A stretch of DNA of 64,000 nt from Planococcus citri (GCF_950023065.1 NC_088678.1:14560580-14624579); one strand, 5' to 3'; positions 34,763 to 50,200 are shown, counted from the stretch's first letter. Notes: generated by a model not told the origin, from the letters alone. Translations and numbers: made by a program.

Positions 34763-37700
34763 ATGGGAGACGGTTACAAGCTGGAGAGGGTTGGATTCTA
34801 TACCATCGAGAGGAGAATCGGAAAAGGAAATTTTGCCGAAGTTAAATTAGCCAGACATCGAATTACGAAAACTGAAGTAAGTCGAAGTTTTTCTCGACAT
34901 GGTCGACTGTATATATCGTTTCCGTATATATCGTTTCCGTATAGTACGTATATATTTTATCGTCGCCGCATCGATTCTTTAAGCACAATGCTCGCGTCAC
35001 TGGATGAATATTTTTCACAGTTTAACATTTATATCGAAAGTTTTACTCGTGAGGTCACATTTTACGTGTAGTCAATTTACGTAAGTTACGAGATGGGACG
35101 AGGATCTCGGTTCTTTTGCAACCTTTTCAAGTTCTCATTGTAACAGTGTACTGTATAGTGTGTGCAGGGCCCTCGTTTTTCTTTCACTTTACGAACTACT
35201 ACGAGACTTTTGTGTTGTATAGTATATACGATTTGAATTCATTTTTCAGAAAGAGTGAGCGTGAGCTTAAAAGGCGAAGTGATTTTTTATTACTGGCGTT
35301 AAGCTGTTAGCGAAGGATTTACAGATAGAGCCCGGATACGATTAAGCTCGCTGCTCGCAGAAGTTATTAAAACGCTAATCTGATAAAAGTTGAGAAATTT
35401 TCTAAATGTAAGTAATAAAGTTAGGAAGTAGGTACTCGAGCCCAAGTCTATTGTATGAAACTAGATGGTGAAATATTTGCAAAATTTAGACACTTCGTTA
35501 AAACTAGCAAAATATAGAATTTAAAGCTAATTTTATAAAAGGGCGTTGAGACATTGTAATGAAATGAATGAGCGAGAGCAAAGTTAGCAAAATGGAGAGA
35601 AATTATTGAGCATTGAAAATAGGCCGATTATTGTTCCGAAACTTTTTATACGTTCAGTAAAAAAATAATAATGACTGGAGGGGGTATCCAGGCATTTTTT
35701 TTACAATATTCCTGTAATTTTTATTGGTTCATTCCTGTACCAGCTCATTAATACTTCAGAATCTTTCTCACCGCCAGGAACATTCCCAAGGTAGAAATTT
35801 TTCTGAATTTTTTGACATTTTTTTATCACGATGATCCTTCCTACTAAGAATCAGATTATCCTTTAATTTCATCTTCCCCCCTCTTCACAGAAAAATGCAT
35901 TCTTAATAGAGAACGATTCGAATTATGTAATATTTAATTCGAATTATGTAATATTTAACAAGAAACAAAACTTTTTGAGAAAAAAGTAAAAATTTCTAGA
36001 ACCTATTTTTTGAAAAAAATGCAAAATTTTGACAATTTTATAGCAAAAGGCAGGGTTTTTGGGCAACTTCTGGCAAAACAAAAACGAGACTTCCGCTTAG
36101 TTTTTGGAAAAAAAGTGTGGCTTTTAGGCTTTTTAATATTTTCAAGCAAAAAAGTGAGGCATCATTTAGGATATTTTTAGTGAAATGAGAGAATTTTCGA
36201 AAATTTTAGGCAAAAAGCAAGACTCTAAAAATTACTCTCAAAAAAGCAGACCTTTTTGCAATTTTTCGGAGAAAACGATTCTTTTTGTTAATTTTTGGTG
36301 AAAACAGAAAATTTGACAATTTCAGAAAAACACAGGGCTTTTTAGCAATTTCTGAGGAAAAAGACGAGCTTTTGGAAAATTTTGCAAAAAAGAGACTTTT
36401 TGGCAATTTTGAATAAAGGCGAAGATTTCAGATATTTTTGACTGAAAGCAACATTTCGCCAATTTTAGCAAAAGGCGATGCTTTTTTTTGTTGACAATTT
36501 TCAGCAAAAAAGCGAGGCTTATTGGAAATTTTTTGCAATTTTTGATTAAAAAAAACAGGTATTAATGGTAAAAAAGTGAGATTTTTTCGCAATTTTAGGC
36601 AGAAAGCGAGACAGACAATTTTATTAACAGAAACTTCTGACAATTTCTGGAAGAAAAGCGAGACTTTGAGGCAATTTTTACAAAAAAAGGGAAGCTTTGA
36701 ATTTTGTTTCTAATCAACATTTTTTCTTTCAAAAAGTTGGGACGAAGATTTTTGGAAAAATTAAATTTTTGAATAAAAGTAACCTGTAGTAACCAACATT
36801 TTGAAAAAGTAACCAAAGGTCACTTATAATAACATTCAGTAACTTATTTCCTTCAAAGGGAAATATTTTGAAAATAAAAAAAGTCATAGCAGTCTGCCGC
36901 TATACGTAAGAGCCAAATTTTTGTGCCAGAAACATTGAGGGCTCTTGAACTACTCGCACCCTCGCTTCGCTCCTGTGATTCGCCTGTGTTTGGGGCGACT
37001 CCGTCCCCCCTGAACCCCCCCTCGGGCTTCACCCGACTCTCTTCTTCCCCCTTCAAAAAATATGGTAACAAACCTTTTTTGACCCTGGAAAGTGGTCAAA
37101 TAAGGTTGGAAGGTTGAAACCTGCAAAAGGCACTTCGGGTACATCCTCCCATTGTACTGTGAAAATTTGGACCCTCTAGGTCAATTTGGAGGGCCTGTAG
37201 GCTTTCCTAAACATCGAAAAACACATTTGACCCGGGAATGGGGTCAAATAGGGTTGGAAGGTTGAAACCGGCAAAAGGAACTTCGGGTACATCCTCCCAT
37301 TGTACTGTGAAAATTTGGATCCTCTAAGTCAATTTGGAAGGGCTATGCTTTCCTAAATGTCAAAAACACGTAAAATAGCCCAAAAATCCACTTTTTTGAC
37401 CCTGAAGAAAGGTCAAATAGAGTTGGAATGTTGAAATTTGGAAAAAGTACTCGAGGGGCATCCTCTCATTGTATGCTGAAAATTTGGACCCCCGATCAAT
37501 TTTAGGGGTGGGGGAGTCAAAAATAGGGGTAAAATGTGGTTTTTTCCTCCTTAAATGAGATTGAGATGACCGAGAAAGCTGAAATTTGGATATGTTGATC
37601 ACAATGGAGGTACTGACCTATGATATAATTTTTGACCCTTTTTGTTCATTTCGGGCCATATTATGCCCCTCCGAAAAAACTGACCTTTCTGTAATATTCA

Positions 37701-40700
37701 ACTTTGACCCTTCAAACTGTGGGGGTCAATTCTAGGTCCTAAAAGAACCCCATTCCTCAAGTTTGAGTTGATTTGATCAATTGGAGCAGGTTCCAGGTCA
37801 TAAAATGTAAAAATAACCATTGTGCTGAAGCTTAAATTTGGTTTTAAAAAAATGTGAAATTCTTTCACAAAATTAAAAATTTTGGATTTTTAGATTATTT
37901 TTGAAAAAAATGGCCCCTAAAGGAAGGGAAATTGTGTGATGCTGAATTGAAATCAAAACTGAGCTTCCCAGAGCAACCAAATTGCACTTGAGGTCAAACA
38001 GTTTTTTAAATCAGAACCAGCGCCTTCAGAAACACGTTGTTCGATATCTGGCCAAATACATTTTTTCAATAGATTGAATTTTGTCCAGTTTATGCCTTCC
38101 GTGGAGGTCACTATAAGGTCATTAATTGCTCATTACGGTGAGCAGCACCCTTTGCGAAGGTAATTATACAATTACACAATGGGAAAGAAGATCTATTTTC
38201 GGGAGTTTTCAGCTTCCTCAACTGCTAGGGTCCAATTTATTCCTTTTGTTATTGCTGTGTTGTCATCTGCAAATTGTATAGTTTTATTTTTGGTGCAGTG
38301 GGGAAAATCATTTACATAATATGAGAAAAAAATATGACCCTTGTTTTGAACCTTGTGGTACTCCCATGGTAACGTTTTCTGGGTCAGATATTGCAATCCC
38401 TTCTTTAGAGACAAGTTTTACCCTTTGCGTCCGTAGGATTTTATAAGGTTTTTGGCAACCCCCTGAATACCATAATGTTCTAATTTAGCTACAAGGATAT
38501 TATGTCTTATTCTGTCAAAAGCTTGGGGGGGGGGTCATAAAAATATGCCAGTAGGGTTTTCATTATTATGTAGCATGTCAGAAATCGTGTGTGTGGTTGA
38601 CTAGTTCATAGATGGCATCTGAAATGCTAAGTTTTGGTCTTTAGAATACATATTTTTGGAGTTGACCAAAGTGTAATGAGAGCAGGTGATTCATCTGTTT
38701 GATTGAACGTAAATCCATGTTTTTTTTGTTTTTTTTTTTTTGTCAATTTCTCCTGACTGATGAAATGAAAATTTCTGAAAAATTTCATCGAAGTAGAAGG
38801 GTCAACCTCGTCTTCTTCACTCAATGCATTTTGTGCATTGGAATTGTTTCCTCTAGGTAAAGTGCATCGATATGGAATTTTTTTCAATAGTTTACTAACC
38901 AAGAGATCAAGAGGGTGGAACAGGGGGCGAAATTCGCCCTAAAAAAAAATATTATTTATTTCTAATCCTTGTTCAGGCAGGATATGAGAAATTAAAAACG
39001 TTAAACACAAAAATATGTAGCACTTTTGGTACCCTTCAGGCCTTCACTTTAGACCAAAAATGTGAAAATATGAAAAGTCGTTTCAGAAGGTTTTTCGAAT
39101 TCTCTTGTTCACATTTTCTCATTTCCTTTTCCCAATTCCTTCGAAGATTATCAGAAACGTCAAAGCTTGGAAATCTGCAGAGTAATTTGGGAGAAGAGAT
39201 ACGATGAATTAAAACCTAGACCTGAGATTTTCATTACATTCTTTCAACTTGATTTCACATTTTTTTACTCGTCGTAAAACATCAAGAATGTTTATGATTT
39301 TTTATCCTACGAATATCGACGACTTTTTTTCGGTTATTGGCGAAGAAGAGCAATGGCTTCAGAAAAAAGTGAGTTGACAAAGTACTATACATACAGATTT
39401 TTGAAAATTGAAATGAAAAATGGCAAGTTTCAATATTTCATTTCATACACTAAAAATTTTCAAAAACTGAGAAAATTTTAATCTTTCACGAACATTAAAA
39501 TTCAGAGCATTTATTTAGGCCACATAAAATATGCAAATTAAAAAAAAATTGAATAAAATTGACAAAATTGAAACCCGTAATAAAATTTCAATACGTTAAA
39601 ATTTTAAAACTCGAAACCATAACTCTTCTCAACTCGAGACAATATGTTTTTTAAATGCGGCTCATAGTAACTCCCCTCGACCCTGCCATATTCCTTTTAT
39701 CGGTTTCTGCGCAGAACATCATCTTCAAAGACGAGCTGTTTGGGTTTTCCTCTCTCATCCTCACCGAATCGACACTCCACACTCCACAGTCGCATAATTT
39801 AATATATTTTCAACCTTATAAAATCATAATGCGCGAGCAAAAATAATACCATTCGCGTCCGTTCGCAATGACCGCGATAAGTCAATACACATCCGCCAAG
39901 AGTAGGTACTCGTATACGTAAAAGAATCACACCCATTAACAATTTTTTTTAAAATATAAGACCGTCATTTATCACGTGGCGCGGCACGTTCTCCGGGCTA
40001 AGATCCGGGTAAATATAAACAAAAGGAAAATAAGAAACGAAAACGAGAGAGGAAAAAAAACAAGTACGCGAGTGCAAGTACACAGCAGCACATTTCAAAT
40101 CCCAAACGAATTCTCTATACAAACTGCAAACCGTTTTCGATGCATAATTCAAAACTTCATCGTTGCAAACATATAACATCGCCAAAGACGATGCGATGCA
40201 AAATTTCAACTTCAATTAAATGTAATTTCGCCATTATAAATTTTTTTCTAGCTGCATAAAAAAGCAAAGGGGGGATTTGTGGATGATGTTTTTCGCCACA
40301 CGTTTCGCTAATTATTTTACTAATCGTTGGCTGGAATTGCCTTCATCGTCAAGATTTCAAGGTACTATTAAAAATTTTTATAATCCATCGTTATACCCAA
40401 ATGGTCGCAAATTTATTGGCCGGAGTCGCCACTATATACGTATTCCAGTCGTAAAAATCCGACGATAATTTTCTACGTAATTGCCCTATCATTCGGTATT
40501 AAAGGATATGCATCTTTAATAGAGTCCAGTCGTCGGGTCGAGTAAAGGCTGATTTTGTAAGCAAAGGACAAATGCTGGCCGCCAATCATCCTTGAAATAA
40601 TTACAGTCCGTCGCTCGTTATCTTGAAATATTAATTAGCGGAAAATTTCGTTCAATTTTCAAATTAACGAGTTATTTTTAGACGCTTTTATATGCGTTTT

Positions 40701-43700
40701 ATCGAATTTTACACATGTAGGGGTGTCCCAAAGTAGGGACTAATCGTAAGAGTCGGTCAAGTACGAGTTTCCATCATCCTCCAGCGTCCAAATGACACCG
40801 AATGGGAATTTTTCCAGAGTTATTTTATACAAAATTTAAGGGGGGAGGCTAAAAAAGCAGTTCAAAAAGTACCCAATCAAGTTTTTTGAGAATCAGAAAA
40901 ATTCTAATAATTAATGCCTGCCATCTTCATTCTTCCACAGTCCATTTTAAGAATCTGATTTCAATTCTAATGCTCGAAAGTCCAAGGTGACCATAGTGAA
41001 GGCCCCACAATCTTTACACAGCAGTTTTGAGACACCCTTCGGTAACTTAATTACACACGCACCCCCTAAAATTACTCTTGTCATCGAATGAATAAAAGGC
41101 AACCTACGAACTACGAGTACATACTTCAACTTATGTAGGTACTATACCAACACCACCTTTAATTTATAACCGTCGAATGAATTTTTTTCTACATTAATTA
41201 TCGCGTAATTTAGAAGATAAGGAACACGTGAAATATTATTTTTATGCGAGTAATTGCACATACGAGTATATAAAATTTATTAAACACCGTGACCTCTACT
41301 TTAGGCTTAATTTTTGTCTCGACGTGGGTTTTTATTAATTAACGAATCCCTTAAATTTGACCAGTTCGTTGATTTACACGATTAAAAAAGCTAGCAGAGG
41401 CGTTTTTTATTTACGCCCACGACGTGGGCCTTTTTTCGATGCGTCGATTTGCTCCGCAATTCGCATATATGGGATTCGTTTTATTCGAGGAGACGGTTCG
41501 CAAAGTCGGTCTCATTGAAAGGGTAAATATACTGCAGGCGTGTTGAATATTACCAATAATAAGGGGTTGTAAAAATTAGGAAGATAAGTCTCAAGAGTTT
41601 TGAAGGACGTTTTTTTTGTTTTTTTTTTGGTGGAAAAAAAGGAGCAGGACGTAAAAATTACTTTCAAATTTTACTCGTCCACGTGCGAGCTGTCAGAGTG
41701 GTAGGTAGGAGAATGGTTTTTGAACCGCTAGATTGGAACAGGGAGAAAGGAATCGCGAATTAAGTGATTATTTGAAATGATTCATTGAGAAAAAAGTAAT
41801 TTTAGTGATCAAAAAAAGTTTGAAAAAGTAATCAAAAATATTAAAAAATGTGAACAAAACATTTCAATGTAAAAAAAAACACACAAAAAACCAGAACATT
41901 TCAATTTTTAATGCAAAAAAAAAATCACGAAATAAAACATTTAAATTGCAATTTAATAATGAAATTCGATCGAGACGTTGAAAATTTTGCAAAAAGCAGG
42001 ACCGTTTGACAATATTATAGGCAAAAAATTTGGACTGTTTTTAACCTCTTGATAAAAAGGCGAGAACTTTTGGTATAAAATTGTGGCATAAAAGTGAGGA
42101 TTTTGGTGAGAAAAAGTAAAACGTGTTTGATTTTTTTAGCTATAAAGCGACCGGTTTTAGCAATTTTTCACCAAAAAAAGAGAACTTTTTGGCAATTTTG
42201 ACTCAAGGCAAAAGTTGGGCTATTTTTGGGACATAAAGAAGTAAAAAAATATGATGATGGTGACGTAAGGTAAGAAAAAGAGAGTTTTTGGTTATGATAG
42301 TAAAAAGGGAAAAATTGTGGTCTATATTTTGGGACGTAAAAAGCAGGACTTTTTGGCAATTTTTCAGAAAAAAGTAATGTGATTTTGAATATTTTGGCAA
42401 AAAAGTAAGAATTTTGGGCAATTTTTGCCAAAAAAGCGATACTTTTTACAAATTTTTGTCAAAAAGCAAAACTTTGACAATTACAGCAAAAGGCAGAGAT
42501 TCGCAGCAAAATATGTCAAAAGAGTGAAATTGTTGAAATTTTTTTTAAAAAAGTAAAAATGATTAAATTCAATTTTTTTTTGTAAAAAAATATAAATTTT
42601 TAATATATATTTTTTTTTACAAAAAACTATATGAATGAATGAATATTACATTATTTTAGGATGCTTCAGCATCTGGGCTTTTTTGTGTCCACAATACATT
42701 TACATTATAAACAAAATGAACCAAGTACAGACAACCTAACAAGTAAAAAATAATTCACAAAATAACATAGCAAAAAAATAGATTCACTAAATGAGGTATT
42801 AGATCCCAATGCATTTCAAAAAGGTGAAAAACTTCTGACATATACTTTCATCGTCTGTTTGAACATCTTCATAAGTAAAGCTCCCTTACAATTTGCTCTC
42901 TGTCTTTCTTATATTTGGAACAGTGGTTAATCAGGTGTATGATGGTAATTGGCCTTCCACAAGGGTCACATTGCTCCAGTTGCTTGTCTGCAGTATGCCC
43001 AATTCATAATCTGGTTAGCACTACTTCTTCTCTCCTACTTTTCCTGTATGGTGTAACCCTTGAATCTGAACAGAGTCTCGTTTGCTGCACTTGATATTTT
43101 ATGGCATTGATGTCTTCCTGATCTATGTGAAGATTAATCAGCAGATCTCTACAACGACAGCCAATAGGGCTATAAGTGCGAGTAGTATACTTTTCTTCCA
43201 GTGGAGAGTAAAACATTTTGTAGAAATTAGGATGGCTTGGAGAATGTTCAACTTTCAGGTACCACTTTAACATAAGATGATCTCTCCTCTGTGATAAAGG
43301 AAATACTTTTTGTCACTTTTAACAAAAACAGAGACTTGGCAATTTCGTAGATGAAAAAGTAAAACTTTTCAACAATTTTGGTAAAAAATACAGTTTTTTG
43401 GCAATTTTGGTAGAAAGCAAAAATTGTCAATTTTGAAAAAAAATCCCTGCTTTTTGACACATCTCTACAAAAAAGTGATACACCTTTTCGCAATTTTTTT
43501 CATGTTGAAACAAGACTTTCTGACTAGAATTTCTTGCAATCTTCTGCAAAAAGCAAAGCTTGTTGGCAATTTATGGCGAAAATGCAAAATATCTGATCAA
43601 TTTCTGGAAAACAGTGAAACTAGATTTTTTGTCCAAGAAAAAAACACATTTTTGGCAACTTAAGGCAAAAAACGAGACTTTAACAATTTTTGCAAACAGC

Positions 43701-44254
43701 ACTGCCTTTTAAAAATTTTGGAATAACAGCAAAACTACGTATGTAAATTTTAGTAAAAATGTCAAGCTTTTCCAACATTTTTTAATAAAAAAACAAAATT
43801 ATTGGCAATTTTGACAAAAAAGTAACAACTTTTGACAATTTTGGCAAAAAGTGAGGCTTTTATGCAAAGTTACCTTTTTTGGCTATTTTTTTGGCAAGAA
43901 ACGAGTTTTTTGCTAGCAGTTTTTATAAAGAAGTGAAAATTATCTTCGATACAAAGCAAAAATTGTGGTGAATTTTGAGCACAAAGCAGGACTTTTCTAA
44001 TGCACACAACTAGTTGATATTTTTTTGCAATTTTTGTGATAAAAAAGCGAGACTTTTTGGCATCAAAGTGAGAATTTTTAGCAATTTTTCTATAAAAAGT
44101 GAAATTTTTTGGCATTTTATTGCTAAAATCCGAGGCTTTTGAGCAGTTTTTGAAAAAAATAAGAGACTTTTTGGAATTTTCGGCATTGAATTGACAATTT
44201 TCAGCATTTTTTGGAACGAGACTTTTTGGCAATATTGACAGTATGGCGAAACTT

Positions 44255-44292
<38 letters not shown>

Positions 44293-47200
44293 TTTTATTT
44301 TATGATGTCCGACATCTTGGCCTTTAACGTCAACAATCCAACAACAGAAATTAAATTAACAAAAAATAGAAATACAACAACAAAATAGTCTCAACAAAGA
44401 TATAGCATTTTCTGAGAAAGTGAGAGACTTTGACAATTGTAGCAAAAGGCACGACTTTTTAGTAGATAATTTTTGGCAAAGCAACATACCTATTTTTTTT
44501 GTTGCAGTTTTTAGCATAAATTTGATAGACACTTTTTTGCACTTTTTCGATTAAAAAGCAAGATTTTTTTGGAAATTTTTGAAGTTTTTTTTTTAGCAAA
44601 AATACAAGACCTTTGTGAAATTTTTGGAAAATAAATGAGACTTTTTGGAATTTCTGGTGAAAATGCGACAAGTTTCAGCAATTTTCGGGGACAAACGAGA
44701 CTATGGGACAGTTATGATAAAAGTCGAGTCTTTTTGAGTGAGATATGTACCAGACAATCAGCAGGAGGAGATGCAACCTTCTCGTCTATACCTTATGCTA
44801 GACTATTGACAATTAAAGAAAAAAAATAAAACGAACATTTTTAACAATTTATAGCAAAAAAGAGATACTTTTCCGCAATTTTTTGGTACAAAAGCGAAAC
44901 GTTTTGGAAATTTTATAGAGAAAAGCAAACTTTTTGCATGAAACCAGACTTTTTGGCAGTTTGGACGAAGGGTGAGATTTTTACAATTTTGGCAAAAGGT
45001 AGGACTTTGTATCCACAGCGCTGAAAAATGAATTCAGCCAGCTGAAAAAAAATAATAAAAAATAAATATTTTTGCAAATTATTCACTGACTGATATTATC
45101 AACATTTTTTCTTGTTTTGTTTAAAAAAATAATTACAATTGGGAAAAATAAAATTTTTGAAATTTTTTTCCAAAAAGTAACTTTAAAAACCAAAATTTTA
45201 CCTTAAACTTGAATACCTGGGTAATTCTCAGAAAAAGGTAAAAATCGTGTACATGGCAAATTTCTCAAAGGTTTTAGCATGCATTTTTTTTTTTTTTTTT
45301 TGGTCCATTCAAGGATCATCCCCCACACATTTCACATATGGTATTGAAATTTTTAACCCCTCCTTTCATTGGTGTGCATTCGATTTTATACCCCAAATGT
45401 CCTTCGACTTGGCTGTCACACACCATGTTTTTGAAAATGAATGTTATAAAGTGTCATGAACTTCATTTTTTTGGGGAAAAATTGGCACGTTCTCATTATC
45501 ATAGAACACGAAGGTCCATTATTGTGCAAATTGCAATTGGAATAAGTCCATAGGAAGCTGACATTTCACATTTGAAAACTGTTACACACTTTTTGCGCAA
45601 ATTTTAGAGCAATTTTCAATTATTTTTGGTAGCTTCCCAATCCAGTATTTTTTTCTGGTGAGTGGCTGCACTGGTTCACTGTCTTCATAAAAATGTTACC
45701 CCGCAATGTTATTCTCATAACCTACGCAATGGCTCGTTCTGATCGTACTTGTCTCTGAAAATATGATATTTCGCAAAATTGGTGTCCTTCGGCTTGCCTT
45801 TTTATTTACCCTGATGAACCCGCCAAAAACGATAATTGAGAAAGGGAAGTTATTCTACATGATAAGTACACATTTATTACGTGTTAAAAATCGAATAATG
45901 TCCAGTAGGTAAGGCTAGAAACGAAAAAATGTTGAGATTGTCCTTCGGCTTGTCCAGCGCCCATTTGTCCTTCGACTTGGCCAAATTTCAGACAGCTGTA
46001 CTTTTATCGCGGTAGTCGACATATTACACGATAAAACAAGCAAAATTTGACATTTTTTCCCTCCCCACACCTCACCTCTACCCCTACCATAAAAACAAGT
46101 CCAGATTCGAACTTTGGGGCCTGAAAAACATAAATTGACATATTACACGATAATATAAGCAAAATTTGACATTTTCCCCCTCCCCACGCCTCACCCTCCA
46201 CCTCTACATAAAAAATAACTCCAGATTCGAATTCTACGACCTCGAAAACATATCAATCGACATATTACACATCGATGAGGGTTGAATCCTAATTATCGCT
46301 GTTTTAGGGGGGCCGGGGTCCACAGTGGGGGGGATTGAATTGAGGCTAACACTAGAACAGGGATTTGGGACACCTATACAAATGATTCCCACTTGAAATT
46401 TTCCAAAAAAATGATTTTTATTTTTCAAAATTATGCACATCAAAATTGACCTTTTTTCTGAGAATTACCCACCTATACCAATGAAAAGTAACCGAGTACG
46501 AGCCTGAAATTATAACATAACATTATCCCCTGTCGTCCTTATTTTTTCAAAAAAGAGTCGCAGTTACTCGTAACATTTCTGACGAATTAATTAATAATTA
46601 CCTAATGACGTGGAATAAGATACTCACTGGTATATAACAAATCAACTCAAGTTTTCGTTCGAAATTTTTCGCTCGTAATTTAAAATTTTTTTCTCCCCGA
46701 ATCAATATACCTTATCTCTTATTACGCGTGTAATAATTTATTCGATACGAAAAGATAATACACCGATCGTTTAGCGAATTTGATATATTGATTTTTGCAA
46801 AAACCATATTTCGTGTCACCGTGATTAAAACGTGTATACATAAAGAATATAAACGTGAATTATACTATAGAGGATGGCAGGTGGAAATTAAAATCCATCT
46901 ATCATAGCATCATCGCGCGCCTTATCGTCGGTTATAATAATTTTTAACTGCGCGAATTTGTAATTAAAACATTAGTACGATAAATCGTCGAGTTTGAATT
47001 TCGCCAGCCGACGAGCAATTCTGTAGGTACAGTAGTAGGTAGAAAATCATCGAAGGAATTAACGCCTACATACCTACTATACTGTATAGGTTTAGGTACC
47101 CTCTACCTGATACATTTTACCTGTACATAATGGTCCCATTCCTATACTTATGTATATAACTTATGCACGTTGAAATGAGATAAAAAAATTTCAATCCCCA

Positions 47201-50200
47201 AAATGCTAATGAGCCGAGGTTACCTCTAATAAATTGTTTTGTTAATTTTTTTTTTAACACACGCAAATTTTATTGTAAAATTAGTAGTAATGACGCAAAA
47301 AACATTGTCGTCTACGTTTCGTTAAATCACATTCATTTACTACACAAACGTAAATAATAACACCCGCTGTACCTAAAATACACCGGGTAATTACCGAGCA
47401 CAGACGTCATATCATTTATCGTGGGAGTGAACAGTTCACGCGCGCGGTTTTATGAATCATTGAGCCGGCGAATGCGAAATTTTTCGCTAGCCAGACGAAC
47501 GCATTTTGGATATTTTAGGAAAATTACGCGAACTGGTATGGCGAGAAGCGTCGACGTTTTAATTTATAAATTTTACACGAGATATGCATTATGTACACAG
47601 TACGAGGTACGTATTATTCCATTCCATATGCAGTAGTTAAATTTACAAATTTACATTCGAGCCGAAATTAAAAATATACCTCCACAAATCCACAAGCTTG
47701 CCTATATATGTTGAGTAATTTGCTGAAACGTAATATCATATTGTAATGGAGGGGGGAGGGGGCACTGAACCGAAGCAATTACGCAATTGGAAACGAATTT
47801 TTTGCCCTCGTCGCTCGTAAATGTCGCACGCAAGCCGCGTACTGCTGAAAAAAAAAATTCCAAAGTCTCCAGTTTTATAAAAGTATATAAGAATCGCCCA
47901 CACAAATATCAATACACGACTCGTTTCCCCCTCGAAGCAATTACCAGTACGTTCAACGACGATGGTTGGAAAATTCTCAAAAGATAGCACAAAACGTCAA
48001 ATCATCAGACGCAGATGGCATCTTTTTCCTCGAAATTTTTCGCCTCTTACTTACTTATTGTGTTCCAAGTGTTAATAAATTCGTGTTACTTATTGGTTGC
48101 ATTGCATTTAGCTCTCGAGACACGCGAACAAAACGCCATGCGTGACTGGTCGTCGTTAAAAATATCAAAATTTTTTTGTTAAATAAACAATACTGTACGC
48201 GATGCTAGGTACATTGTTCGCTAAAACGATACAGCTTGTCGCAATTAAGTACCTGGCGAGTTTTTCGATTTGTAATTTCTTTGCTGTGTACGATCTATAT
48301 AAGGTTAGTAATAATACTCGTGTATTATCGATACTAAAAAGTATGAAAATTAGAGTTGGCAATGACGGAAGTATTGTTTGTGAACATGGAAGTAGTTGAG
48401 GAGAGGAGGGGAGAGGAAAAGAGGAAATTATAGGTACAGAAAAAAATTAATCGAGAGTAAAAAAATATTATGGGTGAGGGTGATTGACCAATAAATTCGT
48501 GTTTGAATATTTAATTATCTACCTAGATACAGTATGGGTTATGCTTATGATTTTTGTTTTTTCGCTATGTAAGTACTAAGTATTCTACATATTATAACTG
48601 CAGATTGTCTCGGATAAGAGTTTTTTTTTACAACTTCGAAGCTCAAACAGCTGATTTTTAACCAAGGTTATTAGTGTGGAACTTTTTCCTAAATTTTATC
48701 TGGGTTAGATAACATTTTTTTTTTCATATACGTAGTGTCTGTCCGATTGACGTAAATCCTCGGTTTAACGTACGTAATAGAGATGCTTGTGCTGACAGTT
48801 TTAATTGAATTCTTATCGCCAGATTAGTCATGTTTGAAAATCACCTTAGAAATTATTCATTTTAGTGTAAGAAAAATAGATGTTACGAATGGGAGATTTA
48901 TTGCTTGAAATAACATTCGTGTATCTCGACGTTTAAAAGAGATATTCGTAAACTGTGCGAGTGCGAGTTTATAAGTAAGGTTTAAAAGTCTACGCACGTG
49001 ATGAGAGCATTGTCTGCTGTCTAGTTTCTTTGTCGAATTTATTTGAATTTTTTTTTATCATCTTATCTGATGTTAGGTTATTAAATTTGAGGATATTGAA
49101 ATTGATGGTGAAGAAAATTAAGGAGGTTGGAAAGATTTTTTTTAAAAATGAGAAAAACGGAATGAAAGAAGAATTACTTTAATTTCTAGTGATTTCAACA
49201 TTTTGTAATTCTGTCTGCATTGTTGAAAATAAACATTTATTATGGATCCTCAAAAAGGAGGCATTTTCGAAAAAAATCGTGGTTTTTTCGCTCCTGTTCC
49301 ATTCCCACCAGGTTTTGGAAAAATGGTCTAGTTCCAAAAAGTATTTGAGATTCCCCATCGTCATTTATGCCATTTCCATCAACATCCAGGAGCACTTAAG
49401 GGTTTCACTTGACGTTTGATAATTTTCAAATCGCTCTTTTTTGAGTAAATAAATTCGGGTTTTGAGATTTTTGCTTAAAAAAATGGGAAGAGTTCATGTC
49501 TGAAACTGGAAAAATATTTTGAAACAGGATGGTGCCATTTTTTAGACAATATTGTAAATTTCAAAAAACCGAAAAAAATTGGTAAATTCTTGTTTTTTTT
49601 TAAATTTTTTGAAACTGGCAATTATTTTTAAAAAATTGGCACAAAACATTTCTCCATTTTTAGAAATGATTCAAAACACGAATTCACCCAAAAAATGCGA
49701 TTTGCAAATTTTCAATCCTTCAGCACATAGATCCTAAATGTATGAAAAAATTTAATCTTAGCCAATCAAAAATACATAAAATTTTTGCCCCTTAAGGAAT
49801 ATATGTACCTAGGAATTAAAAAAAAAATCTCCCTGGCTTCGCTGAACGCCGTGAAGAAAATAAAAACATCAGTCTGCCTCAGGGCTGGCGAGTGGGGGGG
49901 GGGGGTGAACAGCCCGGCAAAATGAGGGCCTACGATGAAAGAAAGACAGTATATTTTTTACTTCTCAAAACTCAAATTTTCAAAAGATTTTGCCCTCGCT
50001 TCGCTCGGGTTTGTTTTCTTCTTTTTTTCAACATCAAGATGAAAATTTCTATTAAGAAAAACATGTTTTAAAGCCGAAAAATTAACTCCTCATCTAAGAA
50101 AAATCGTTTTTATGCCTCTCGAAGTATTAATTTTCAAGAGCTTTCGCCGTCACTTTGGCTGTTTTGTCTTCTTTTTCAAAATCAACTTCCTTCAAAAAAA

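Larger units (their letters stand above)
41820..45040 (+). repeat. Degenerate GGCAATTTT / GCGAGACTTTT minisatellite, third and longest locus
   Basis: The same lead-in as at 10540 is present (AAAAAGTAATCAAAAA, ACATTTCAATTTTTAATG, AATAATGAAATTCGATCGAG). Hundreds of bases of 35-45 bp units follow. Two LINE 3' ends have inserted (42650-43273, 44260-44400). Minus-strand ORFs of up to 139 codons (KIAKNSHFDAK-like) are translations of the repeat. Confidence 0.7.

Noticed and set aside
34763..35071. SIK exon 1 read through as a 102-codon ORF
   Set aside because: The frame after codon 38 runs past a good donor (GAAGTAAGT) into a tandem duplication and has no kinase similarity, while the in-phase exon at 61177 restores the VAIK motif.
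43870..44289. 139-codon minus-strand ORF starting with a run of Met
   Set aside because: It is a translation of the (CAT)n microsatellite and the GGCAATTTT minisatellite; its KIAKNSHF-like periodicity mirrors the DNA repeat.
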